From Candidatus Lloydbacteria bacterium RIFCSPLOWO2_02_FULL_54_12 (GTDB taxonomy: Bacteria; Patescibacteriota; Minisyncoccia; Phycocordibacterales; UBA6899), in the NCBI GenBank assembly GCA_001819095.1, contig MHLS01000039.1, positions 6,425-16,709 of the forward strand: a DNA stretch of 10,285 nucleotides, given 5' to 3'. The position numbers were made by a program, and so were the translations under genes. The notes below the pieces were generated by a model. The model was not told the origin of the DNA, did no database searches, and saw only the letters and a program-made list of their open reading frames with translations. Shown piece after piece: positions 1 to 6,221 of this stretch (position 1 is the first letter of the stretch; each line of letters starts with the position of its first letter).

Positions 1-399
1 GAAGCGAAACTGGTCTCCCTCGAAGGGCAGATCGCCATCAAGGAAGGACAGCTCACGGATGCGCAGGCGCAACTCGCCAAGTTCGACGAAGCCGTACGCA
101 AGTTCAGTTCCGTGATCGCGGAAAAGAGCGGCCGCATCGAGACGCTCCGTGCCATGGAAGGCGCCACGACCGCCAAGGAAAAGGCGGCCAAAGCGCTGGC
201 GGGGATCTCGGTCGGCGACGCGCCGAACACCGACAACGTCGAAGCGCGCATGCAGCGCAAAGCTGCCGTTGCCGACAACCGGGTCGAACGCGAGATGGCC
301 GCCGTGACGGGCGCTCTGGGCACAAGCTCGCTCGACGCGGAAGTCGCGGCGCGGATCGCGAAGCGCAAGGCCGCGCTCGCCGAGAAGAAGCCCTCCTAG
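1..399 (+). CDS. PspA/IM30-like coiled-coil protein, C-terminal part (5' truncated)
   Basis: The reading frame is open from the first base of the window, so the gene starts upstream and only the last 132 residues are visible. The product is rich in Ala, Glu, Lys and Arg and has almost no Pro or Gly through its first half, as expected of a long coiled coil. A short break (ISVGDAPNTDNVEARM, about residues 69-84) separates a final helical region ending in AALAEKKPS. This layout resembles the C-terminal half of PspA/IM30/Vipp1 proteins, which carry an 'AKALAGI..' segment before the last helices. PspA-type proteins bind stressed inner membranes and oligomerise to protect them. The assignment rests on overall pattern, since the family's N-terminal amphipathic helix lies outside the window; another coiled-coil protein is possible. 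A strong terminator follows 23 nt after the stop. Confidence 0.6.
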   Translation, partial: EAKLVSLEGQIAIKEGQLTDAQAQLAKFDEAVRKFSSVIAEKSGRIETLRAMEGATTAKEKAAKALAGISVGDAPNTDNVEARMQRKAAVADNRVEREMAAVTGALGTSSLDAEVAARIAKRKAALAEKKPS

Positions 400-422
400 T
401 TCCGTCGTTTCAAGTTCTACCG

Positions 423-455
423 AAAGGGGCAGCATGCTGCCCCTTTTTCTTTTTT
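423..455 (+). terminator. Rho-independent terminator of the PspA-like gene
   Basis: Positions 423-446 form a perfect 24-nt palindrome centred on GCATGC, with arms reading AAAGGGGCAGCA. It is followed by a T-rich tract to 455 broken by one C. It lies just past the stop codon at 397-399 and is a textbook intrinsic terminator. Confidence 0.88.
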
Positions 456-461
456 CTGCAT

Positions 462-513
462 AAATCCTAGGTCCGACCTTGGGAAGCGATTCTTAAGGTC
501 GGACCTTGGATTT
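462..513. repeat. Imperfect inverted repeat made of two AGGTC-N-GACCT dyads
   Basis: Two odd-length palindromes are present: AGGTC-C-GACCT (469-479) and AAGGTC-G-GACCTT (495-507), with centres 27 nt apart. They also pair with each other as the arms of a larger hairpin (469-480 with 495-506). After one mismatch the pairing continues (AAATCC at 462-467 with GGATTT at 508-513). The element sits between two terminators in the 3' region shared by convergent genes. It could be part of a termination structure, a REP-like intergenic repeat or a protein site; the sequence alone does not decide. Confidence 0.6.
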
Positions 514-522
514 CCTGCACAG

Positions 523-549
523 AAAAAAGCATCCGCCTAAAGCGGATGC
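523..549 (-). terminator. Intrinsic terminator of the 63-aa membrane protein gene
   Basis: On the minus strand an 8-bp stem GCATCCGC / GCGGATGC (542-549 with 529-536, 5-nt loop) is followed directly by six Ts (528-523). It lies 27 nt downstream of the minus-strand stop at 576. Confidence 0.82.
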
Positions 550-575
550 GGATGCCGGCGTAAGGCCGGACGGAA

Positions 576-767
576 TTAGTCCTTGAGCGGCTCCATGTCG
601 AGCACCTTGCGCAGGTGGTCGGCGACGTCGCGCGGAAGTTTCTCCGCGTACTCCTCGACTGCGTCTCGCGCATCCTCGATCATGCTGCGCTTCTCCCAGT
701 TCCACGCCACAAGCTTGTAGATGACGATGCCGACAAGGGCAATGAACACGAGGGTAGTGACGATCAT
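576..767 (-). CDS. Small single-pass membrane protein (63 aa), function unknown
   Basis: The ATG at 767 is preceded by a good Shine-Dalgarno site (GGGAGA, 5 nt spacing), and a TTGACA-type promoter lies upstream. These two signals and a terminator at the 3' end make this short gene convincing. Residues 1-22 (MIVTTLVFIALVGIVIYKLV) form one membrane helix. The remaining 40 residues are charged and helical (EDARDAVEEYAEKLPRDVAD) and probably cytoplasmic. I do not recognise the family. The topology, an N-terminal helix followed by an amphipathic charged tail, superficially recalls PspB, and the gene converges on a PspA-like gene. There is no motif-level evidence for that link, and opposite orientation means they are not in one operon. 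Confidence 0.75.
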   Translation of the reverse strand: MIVTTLVFIALVGIVIYKLVAWNWEKRSMIEDARDAVEEYAEKLPRDVADHLRKVLDMEPLKD

Positions 768-809
768 GACTTTCTCCCAAAAAAAGGTTGGTGGGCTGTC
801 TCCGTAAAC

Positions 810-837
810 ACAATAACTAAAAACTGCCCCCTGTCAA
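810..837 (-). promoter_or_regulatory. Promoter for the 63-aa membrane protein
   Basis: On the minus strand, a perfect -35 TTGACA (837-832) is followed after 16 nt by a -10-like TATTGT (815-810). This predicts a start near 803 and a leader of about 35 nt carrying the GGGAGA ribosome site. Confidence 0.6.
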
Positions 838-858
838 GGCCCCCACCCCTGTCGGGGG

Positions 859-888
859 TTGCATACCCTCCGAGGACCATGCTATACT
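859..888 (+). promoter_or_regulatory. Extended -10 promoter of secG
   Basis: TGC-TATACT (880-888) is an extended -10 element. A weak -35 (TTGCAT, 859-864) lies 18 nt upstream of the hexamer. The predicted start is near 895-898, essentially on the secG ATG at 898, so the message would be leaderless or nearly so. Confidence 0.6.
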
Positions 889-897
889 CTCCCGTAC

Positions 898-1146
898 ATG
901 CAGTTACTCGTGGCAGCATTGCCCTGGATACAGATTGTTGTTTCCGTCCTTTTGGTCGGGCTCATTCTTCTCCAGCGCTCCGGCGCGGAGTTGGGAGGTG
1001 CTTTCGGCGGAGGCGACGGATCAGGAGGAACACTCTACACCCGCAGAGGTTTTGAGCAGGTCCTCTTCATTGCGACCATCGTACTTGCAACGGTCTTCGT
1101 GATCGTCAACTTTGGAGCTCTCTTATTGGAAACCCCCGCGAACTGA
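898..1146 (+). CDS. secG: Protein-export translocase subunit SecG
   Basis: This 82-aa protein has the SecG plan: two membrane helices (about residues 3-24 and 54-75) joined by a Gly-rich cytoplasmic loop. The diagnostic run is LVGLILLQRSGAELGGAFGG, followed by the TRRG motif before the second helix. SecG sits beside SecY and SecE in the inner-membrane translocon and helps SecA-driven export. The frame is open further upstream to a TTG at 859. That start would lie upstream of the promoter -10 hexamer at 883-888, and family length favours the ATG at 898. No Shine-Dalgarno site is visible at a useful distance, which fits a leaderless transcript. The next gene begins 132 nt downstream on the same strand with no terminator in between that I can see. 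Confidence 0.9.
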   Translation: MQLLVAALPWIQIVVSVLLVGLILLQRSGAELGGAFGGGDGSGGTLYTRRGFEQVLFIATIVLATVFVIVNFGALLLETPAN

Positions 1147-1235
1147 TCCGAACATATCGCGTATCGGAATAATGGGTCGGGGTTCGCGTTACCGCCGTAA
1201 GATGACGGTCGGTCGACTCCCTCAATAAATGCTTC

Positions 1236-1263
1236 TTGGGTAACTTGCTTTTGTGCGTATTTT
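1236..1263 (+). promoter_or_regulatory. Possible weak promoter for the solute-binding protein gene
   Basis: TTGGGT (1236-1241) and TATTTT (1258-1263) are spaced by 16 nt. A start near 1270 would leave only a few bases before the GTG at 1279. Both hexamers are poor, so read-through from secG is an alternative. Confidence 0.25.
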
Positions 1264-1278
1264 TCGATTTGTCACTCT

Positions 1279-3039
1279 GTGGAAGAACTTTCTACACAAT
1301 CTGAACGGCCATCGGACGGCGGAGCGCGGATAGCGCGCTTTGTGGCGCCTCTCCTCGTACTTCCGAAACGCTTCCGGCGCGTGTTCGTCATCGCGCTCGT
1401 CGTCTTTGTCGTCTCCTCTGTGATCCTCCTCTTGCAGTGGAACGACCGTTTCCTCGTCGAAGTGCCGCAAAAGGGCGGCGCTATCGTCGAAGGGATCATC
1501 GGACGGCCGCGCTTCATCAACCCCGTCATCGCGAAGTCAGACGCCGACCGCGACATGGTGGCGCTCATTTATTCGGGACTTTTAAAGGCGACCCCCGACG
1601 GAGAACTTATCGGCGACTTGGCCGAAACTTATACGGTGTCGGCCGACGGCCTCATCTACACCTTTACTTTAAAGAACGATCTCCTCTGGCACGACGGCGA
1701 GCCGGTCACCTCGAAGGACGTGGTCTTCACGGTCGAAAAAGCGCGCGACCCGAGTCTCGCCATCAAAAGTCCGAGACGCGCAAGCTGGGAAGGCGTCGAT
1801 GTGGAAACTCCGGACCCGCAAACCGTCGTCTTTCGCATCAAACAGCCCTATGCGCCATTCCTCGAGAATGCGACCATGGGGATCCTTCCGGAGCATATCT
1901 GGAACAACGTGCCCAACGAAGAGTTCGACGTCACCTACCACAATATCGAGCCAATCGGGTCGGGGCCGTACCGCATGGACCGCATCGTGGAGGATAAAGC
2001 GCGCGGACTTCCCCAGTACTACGACCTTGTCGCCTTCAAACGCTATGCGCTCGGCGAGCCATACGTCACGCATATGCGGATCGCCTTTTTCGGTAACAAT
2101 AAGGAACTCGCCGAAGCATACAACGACGGCAGTGTTGACCAAATGCATACCGTCGAACCCGCACTTGCAAAAGAACTCGAGCAAAAGCAGGGCGTGATCA
2201 TCCGGGCTCCTCTTCCGCGCATCTTTGCCGCATTCTTCAACCAGAATCAGCAGACGATATTCGCCGACAAGAACGTGCGAGAAGCGCTCCTCCTTGCCGT
2301 CGACCGCGGTCGCATCGTCGAGGAAGTGCTTCACGGTTACGCAAGGGTGATCGACGGCCCGCTTCCCGAATTTTCCGCAACGTCAACACCGGAGAGCGAA
2401 ACGACCACCGACGAGCGGCTTGCCAAAGCGCGCGCATTACTCGAGAAAGGAGGCTGGCTACCGAACGCCGCCGGCGTCTACGAAAAGACCAACAAGAAGG
2501 CGAAGACGGTGACGCTCCTCGAGTTCTCGCTCTCGATACCGGATGTTCCAGAGATCAAGACAGCCGCTGAGTTCATCAGGAATGATTGGGAAACACTCGG
2601 TGCATTGGTGACCGTCAAGGTCTTCGACCCGTCGACGTTCGTCACGGAAGTGCTTTCGCCGCGCAAATATGACGTCATCTTCTACGGACAAGTCATCGGG
2701 AGAACGCCTGATCCGTTCGCATACTGGCACGCATCACAGCGCAACGCCCCCGGGTTGAATATCGCACTTTATACGAACAAGAACGCCGACAAACTTCTCG
2801 AGAATATCCGCAAAGAGAACGACCGGGAATTGCGCAATGAAATGCTTGAAAAGTTCACCGAAGAGGTCCGGGGGGACGTGCCGGCCGTCTTCGTCTATAG
2901 TCCGGACTTTCTTTACGCGACGGCGAAGAACGTCAAAGGCATCACCATCGGGCTCATCACCACGGAGTCCGAGCGCTTTCTCGATGTACACCACTGGTAC
3001 GTCAATTCCGAACGCGTCTGGAAGTGGCTTGCCCCGTAG
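1279..3039 (+). CDS. Membrane-anchored extracellular solute-binding protein, family 5 (oligopeptide/dipeptide type)
   Basis: This 586-aa protein belongs to the DppA/OppA class (SBP_bac_5) that captures peptides or similar ligands outside the membrane for ABC import. It has the classic N-terminal lobe pattern: FINPVIAKSDADRDMVALIY, then GELIGDLAETYTVSADGL, then FTLKNDLLWHDGEPVTSKDV. The ligand-lobe segment IGSGPYRMDRI and the late PDPFAYWHASQ motif follow. Residues 35-53 form a hydrophobic helix after a basic stretch (PKRFRR). There is no lipobox cysteine, so the protein appears tethered by an uncleaved N-terminal helix with its binding domain outside. The start is a GTG without a visible Shine-Dalgarno site; an ATG inside the domain would delete the anchor. 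No permease or ATPase genes are adjacent, so its transporter partners must be encoded elsewhere. The substrate cannot be read from the sequence. Confidence 0.9.
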   Translation: MEELSTQSERPSDGGARIARFVAPLLVLPKRFRRVFVIALVVFVVSSVILLLQWNDRFLVEVPQKGGAIVEGIIGRPRFINPVIAKSDADRDMVALIYSGLLKATPDGELIGDLAETYTVSADGLIYTFTLKNDLLWHDGEPVTSKDVVFTVEKARDPSLAIKSPRRASWEGVDVETPDPQTVVFRIKQPYAPFLENATMGILPEHIWNNVPNEEFDVTYHNIEPIGSGPYRMDRIVEDKARGLPQYYDLVAFKRYALGEPYVTHMRIAFFGNNKELAEAYNDGSVDQMHTVEPALAKELEQKQGVIIRAPLPRIFAAFFNQNQQTIFADKNVREALLLAVDRGRIVEEVLHGYARVIDGPLPEFSATSTPESETTTDERLAKARALLEKGGWLPNAAGVYEKTNKKAKTVTLLEFSLSIPDVPEIKTAAEFIRNDWETLGALVTVKVFDPSTFVTEVLSPRKYDVIFYGQVIGRTPDPFAYWHASQRNAPGLNIALYTNKNADKLLENIRKENDRELRNEMLEKFTEEVRGDVPAVFVYSPDFLYATAKNVKGITIGLITTESERFLDVHHWYVNSERVWKWLAP

Positions 3040-3172
3040 TGTCCTTCACCTCCTCACCAACAAACATCTTCAGTCAATGCATGAAAAACTTCACCAATGC
3101 ATCAAATTGCAGAAAGGGACCACTATGGGGTTCGCAGAATAGTAGCCTAACAACACAGCTAACGAAAAACAC

Positions 3173-5314
3173 ATGATCGAATCTCACACACCGAGCGACC
3201 GCGGGCGCGGAAGTAAAGACGGAAGAAATGAAAAAGGACGGAGCGGCACGCGCCGCCCCTTTCTGGGACGCCCCGCCGCGCACCAGCCGAAAGCAGGAGG
3301 CATGCCGCATTCTTCTTTCCGGACCGTCGGACAGCAATCCTACGTGCGACCGCCGAACCTGGGCATTCCGGGTGGGGCGCAAGGCGGAGCATCCGGCAGA
3401 TTTGCTTTTGGAAGTCAGGGCGGGTTCGCGAAAGGCCACATGGGAGGCGCCGGAGCACATCGTCCGAGCGGCGAAAAACCCCCCTACGGCGGAGCGAGAA
3501 GTTCCGGTCCGTCACGCGGCGCTCAATCGCGAACCCCCCACGGAGGAAAGCACTACGACGATACGCGCCATGCCATCGAGAAGGCCCACGAAATGCGCCA
3601 CCATATCGCCGAAGAAAAAGTCGCCATTCCGCCGCTTGCGCCGGGCGATGTTCGTATCGTCATCTTAGGCGGCGTCGAAGAGATCGGCCGCAACATGGCG
3701 GCAATAGAGTACGGGAACGATATCATCGTCGTCGACTGCGGCTTCATGTTCAAAGACGAGGACACGCCGGGCGTCGACTACATTCTCCCCAACACACAGT
3801 ATCTTGAGGACCGGAAAGACAAGATTCGCGGCGTCTTCATCACCCACGGACATCTCGACCACATCGGCGGACTCCCCTACATCCTCCCGCGCATCGGGAA
3901 CCCTCCGGTCTACGCGCGCAATCTGACCGCACTCTTGATACAGAAGCGTCAGGACGAATTCCCCGAACTTCCCGCGATCGATATGAAGATCGTCGAAACG
4001 GAAGACCGCATCTCCTTCGGCGAAACTGCGGTACGCTTCTTCAAAGTGACCCACACGATCCCCGACTCGATGGGCATCATAATCGAAACCCCCTACGGCG
4101 TCATCGTTCACACCGGCGATCTCAAGCTCGACCATATGTCCGGCGTGGCGACCGATAACGAGAAGACGGTGTACAGCAAATTCGACAAGGAAAAAGTGCT
4201 TCTCCTCATGGCCGACTCGACCAACTGCCAGAAGCCGGGATTCTCCATTCCGGAGCCGACCGTCCACATCACCGTCGAAGAGCTCATCAAGAACTCGCGC
4301 GGGCGTGTCATCGTCGCCACCTTCTCGTCCTTGCTTGAGCGCATCATCAAGATCATCGAGTTCGCGGACAAGCACGGCCGAAAGGTCGTCATCGACGGCC
4401 GAAGCATGAAAACGAACATTGAATTGGCGCAGAAAGCGGGGCTCTTCAAATACAAGAAAGGAACCGTGATAGGTATCGAGGAAATGGACAGCTACCCGTC
4501 GGAGAAGATCGTCATGCTGGTCACCGGTGCCCAAGGCGACCCCTTTGCCGTACTCATGCGCGCAGCGCTCAAACAACACAAGCACCTGAAGCTCCGCGAG
4601 GGCGACACCGTTCTCTTCTCTTCCTCGGTCGTTCCGGGAAATGAGCGGGCAGTGCAGAAACTGAAAGACATGCTCTCGCGCCAAGGCGGCCATATCGTCC
4701 ACTACGAGACCTCGGACGTCCATTCGTCGGGGCATGCCTATCGCGACGAAACGATGTGGCTCATTTCGCACATCCATCCGAAATTCTTCATTCCGCTCCA
4801 CGGCTACCACTACATGCTCCGCAGTCATATCGAGATCGCACAGGCCTCCGGCATTCCGCGGGAGAACACCGTCATCGCCGACGACGGCTCGATACTTGAG
4901 ATCCGTGAAGGCGGCGAGAAGATCGTGAAGCTCTCCGTCACGGCGCCCAAAGAGATGATCATGGTGGACGGTTTCGCCATCGGCAACCTTCAGGAAGTCG
5001 TCATGCGTGACCGTCAAATGCTCGCTGAAGACGGCATCGTCGTTCTGGTCGCGACCGTCGATATGCACACGGGAAGATTGATGAAGTCGCCGGACATCAT
5101 CGCGCGCGGCTTCGTCTATGTCCGCGAATCGCAGGAGCTCTTGAATCAGGCGCGCCTCATCATCAAAAAGACCATCGAAGACGCCTGCGGCAAAGGCATG
5201 AAGGGGGTGAACTTTGAGTTTTTGAAAGAAGACGTCCGCGACGAAGTCGGGAAATTCCTCTTCCAGAAGACCCAAAAACAACCGATGGTCATACCCGTAT
5301 TGTTGGGCATCTAG
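3173..5314 (+). CDS. rnj: Ribonuclease J (metallo-beta-lactamase/beta-CASP) with long N-terminal extension
   Basis: RNase J combines 5'-to-3' exoribonuclease and endonuclease activity in mRNA decay and rRNA maturation. The catalytic core starts near residue 159 (DVRIVILGGVEEIGRNMAAI). Metal-site residues are in place: HGHLDH at 225-230, H294 in THTIPDS, D316 in HTGD, and the beta-CASP histidines H521 (SSGHAY) and H543 (PLHGYH). The DSTN motif and the C-terminal RNase J region are also present, ending FLFQKTQKQPMVIPVLLGI. At 713 aa it is about 150 residues longer than the roughly 555-aa Bacillus enzyme. The excess is an N-terminal Gly, Arg, Ser and Pro-rich, apparently disordered region. The ATG at 3173 has no Shine-Dalgarno site. 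An AGGAGG before Met44 is only one base from that ATG, too close to favour it. The 133-nt gap after the preceding gene has no clear terminator, so co-transcription is possible. Confidence 0.95.
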   Translation: MIESHTPSDRGRGSKDGRNEKGRSGTRRPFLGRPAAHQPKAGGMPHSSFRTVGQQSYVRPPNLGIPGGAQGGASGRFAFGSQGGFAKGHMGGAGAHRPSGEKPPYGGARSSGPSRGAQSRTPHGGKHYDDTRHAIEKAHEMRHHIAEEKVAIPPLAPGDVRIVILGGVEEIGRNMAAIEYGNDIIVVDCGFMFKDEDTPGVDYILPNTQYLEDRKDKIRGVFITHGHLDHIGGLPYILPRIGNPPVYARNLTALLIQKRQDEFPELPAIDMKIVETEDRISFGETAVRFFKVTHTIPDSMGIIIETPYGVIVHTGDLKLDHMSGVATDNEKTVYSKFDKEKVLLLMADSTNCQKPGFSIPEPTVHITVEELIKNSRGRVIVATFSSLLERIIKIIEFADKHGRKVVIDGRSMKTNIELAQKAGLFKYKKGTVIGIEEMDSYPSEKIVMLVTGAQGDPFAVLMRAALKQHKHLKLREGDTVLFSSSVVPGNERAVQKLKDMLSRQGGHIVHYETSDVHSSGHAYRDETMWLISHIHPKFFIPLHGYHYMLRSHIEIAQASGIPRENTVIADDGSILEIREGGEKIVKLSVTAPKEMIMVDGFAIGNLQEVVMRDRQMLAEDGIVVLVATVDMHTGRLMKSPDIIARGFVYVRESQELLNQARLIIKKTIEDACGKGMKGVNFEFLKEDVRDEVGKFLFQKTQKQPMVIPVLLGI

Positions 5315-5409
5315 TCGCCAGAAAAGGACGGCCCAAGGTCGAGTCCATTATTTTTGAAGCACCCACATCAAGCGTATGGCGAAAACACCCCTCTTTTTTC
5401 CATCTCCCC

Positions 5410-5449
5410 AACAGTCCTTTTATTTGCTATAGCAAATAAAAGGACTGTT
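5410..5449. repeat. 40-bp perfect palindrome, copy 1
   Basis: This is a perfect 40-nt palindrome with no spacer. Its half-site is AACAGTCCTTTTATTTGCTA, followed by the exact reverse complement. The central 34 bp (5413-5446) recur base for base at 6149-6182. It lies downstream of both the RNase J gene and the minus-strand PaaX-like gene. No T-tract of useful length follows on either strand (GTTTATCGG on plus), so it does not look like an ordinary terminator. Confidence 0.95.
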
Positions 5450-5503
5450 TATCGGTCTGCGATACTTGTGTGGTAGAGACACCAAAGGATCCAGTGCATC
5501 AAA

Positions 5504-6079
5504 TTACGACAACTGAAAATGCCGCTTGAGCTCGATCACGTTGTCTATCTCCGTTGCAACAACGAAACGGACGTGGCGGCGGGCGTTATAAAATTCCACG
5601 ATGTATTCAATCTCTTCGGCGCACGGGTACGGGTGCACAAACACCGATTTCTGGAATTCATAGAATCCCATATCCTTGAAATGCATGCGAAGTGTATCTC
5701 GCACGCGCTTCAGATTTTCCGGCACGTCAAACATGACCATGCGCCATTTCCTGTCCCAGTGGCCAGGCTCTTTTATTTTCATATTTTCAAGGTCGTAGGT
5801 AAGCGCGAGTTGCTTCCCCTCTTTCGACAAAACAAGGGTGAGTGTTCCGTCACGGTTTCCTTTGGTTTCCACCAGTTTGGACTGATAGAGCGCATGAATT
5901 GCCTTATTGAGCGCATGCCGATTGATTGCCCTCCATTCCGTTTTGATCGCTCTTGCAACACGAAAATACTGTTTCGGTGAATGGCAAAGACCAAGCGCAA
6001 GGCCGCCCAGAAGAAGGAGTATCACTTTTTGTTGTAAATGCCCCACGCGTCGTGATGGCTTTTTGCGTCTCTTTTTCAT
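5504..6079 (-). CDS. PaaX-type regulator: winged helix fused to a Cas2-like ferredoxin-fold domain
   Basis: The 191-aa product starts with a very basic tail (MKKRRKKPSRR). Residues about 15-100 look like a winged-helix DNA-binding domain: helices near 53-68 (NRHALNKAIHALYQSK), then a beta-hairpin wing (GTLTLVLSKEGKQLAL). Residues 108-190 match the Cas2-like central domain of PaaX repressors, beginning WDRKWRMVMFDVPENLKRVR and containing GFYEFQKSVFVHPYPC. D118 in the FDVPE motif corresponds to the conserved Asp at the end of the first Cas2 strand. No cas1 or CRISPR array is in the window, so a regulatory role is more likely than spacer acquisition. The ATG at 6079 lacks a strong Shine-Dalgarno site. 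A TGC-TAGCAT extended -10 candidate (minus strand, 6145-6137) lies beside the upstream palindrome. The gene appears lower in GC than its neighbours. It is divergent from the MFS gene. Confidence 0.8.
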   Translation of the reverse strand: MKKRRKKPSRRVGHLQQKVILLLLGGLALGLCHSPKQYFRVARAIKTEWRAINRHALNKAIHALYQSKLVETKGNRDGTLTLVLSKEGKQLALTYDLENMKIKEPGHWDRKWRMVMFDVPENLKRVRDTLRMHFKDMGFYEFQKSVFVHPYPCAEEIEYIVEFYNARRHVRFVVATEIDNVIELKRHFQLS

Positions 6080-6146
6080 TGCGCATCCGATAAGTCCGGC
6101 AAATGTTCCACAGTCGACGTTGTCGGCATTCCGCTCATGCTAGCAG

Positions 6147-6184
6147 AAAGTCCTTTTATTTGCTATAGCAAATAAAAGGACTTT
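6147..6184. repeat. 38-bp perfect palindrome, copy 2
   Basis: This is a perfect 38-nt palindrome sharing an identical 34-bp core (half-site AGTCCTTTTATTTGCTA) with the copy at 5413-5446. It lies in the divergent region between the PaaX-like gene (start 68 nt away) and the MFS gene (start 38 nt away). It ends just at the upstream edge of the transporter promoter. No T-tract suited to termination follows. An operator role is the simplest reading. Confidence 0.95.
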
Positions 6185-6205
6185 TGGAGAAATCAACGCG
6201 GTTCG

Positions 6206-6214
6206 TGGTATAGT
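6206..6214 (+). promoter_or_regulatory. Extended -10 promoter of the MFS gene
   Basis: TGG-TATAGT (6206-6214) is a good extended -10. A transcription start 7 nt later falls at 6221-6222, exactly on the ATG, so a leaderless mRNA is predicted. A weak -35 candidate TTGGAG (6184-6189, spacer 19 nt) overlaps the last base of the palindrome. Confidence 0.6.
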
Positions 6215-6221
6215 ATAAGAG

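Noticed and set aside
859..897. Upstream TTG start for secG adding 13 residues
   Set aside because: It would place the start before the -10 hexamer of the likely promoter, and the added residues do not match the compact SecG N-terminus.
3295..3304. AGGAGG followed by ATG (Met44) as the true RNase J start
   Set aside because: Only one base separates the site from the ATG, too close for normal initiation, and the low-complexity character of the extension continues on both sides.
3665..5281. Long antisense open frame opposite RNase J (538 codons)
   Set aside because: It lies wholly opposite a gene with all catalytic motifs, its translation is skewed to Asp, Arg, His and Val, and it has no domain pattern. 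It is a by-product of codon bias in a GC-rich gene.
5337..5346. GGTCGAGTCC resembling a tRNA T-loop, possible tRNA or attachment-site remnant
   Set aside because: The flanking bases do not form a T-arm or acceptor stem, and no D or anticodon arms are present upstream, where RNase J coding sequence lies.
5413..6182. The palindromes as ordinary Rho-independent terminators or a two-unit CRISPR array
   Set aside because: They lack T-tails on either strand and are AT-rich through the stem. Only two copies exist, 736 bp apart with a gene between, which is not a CRISPR array.
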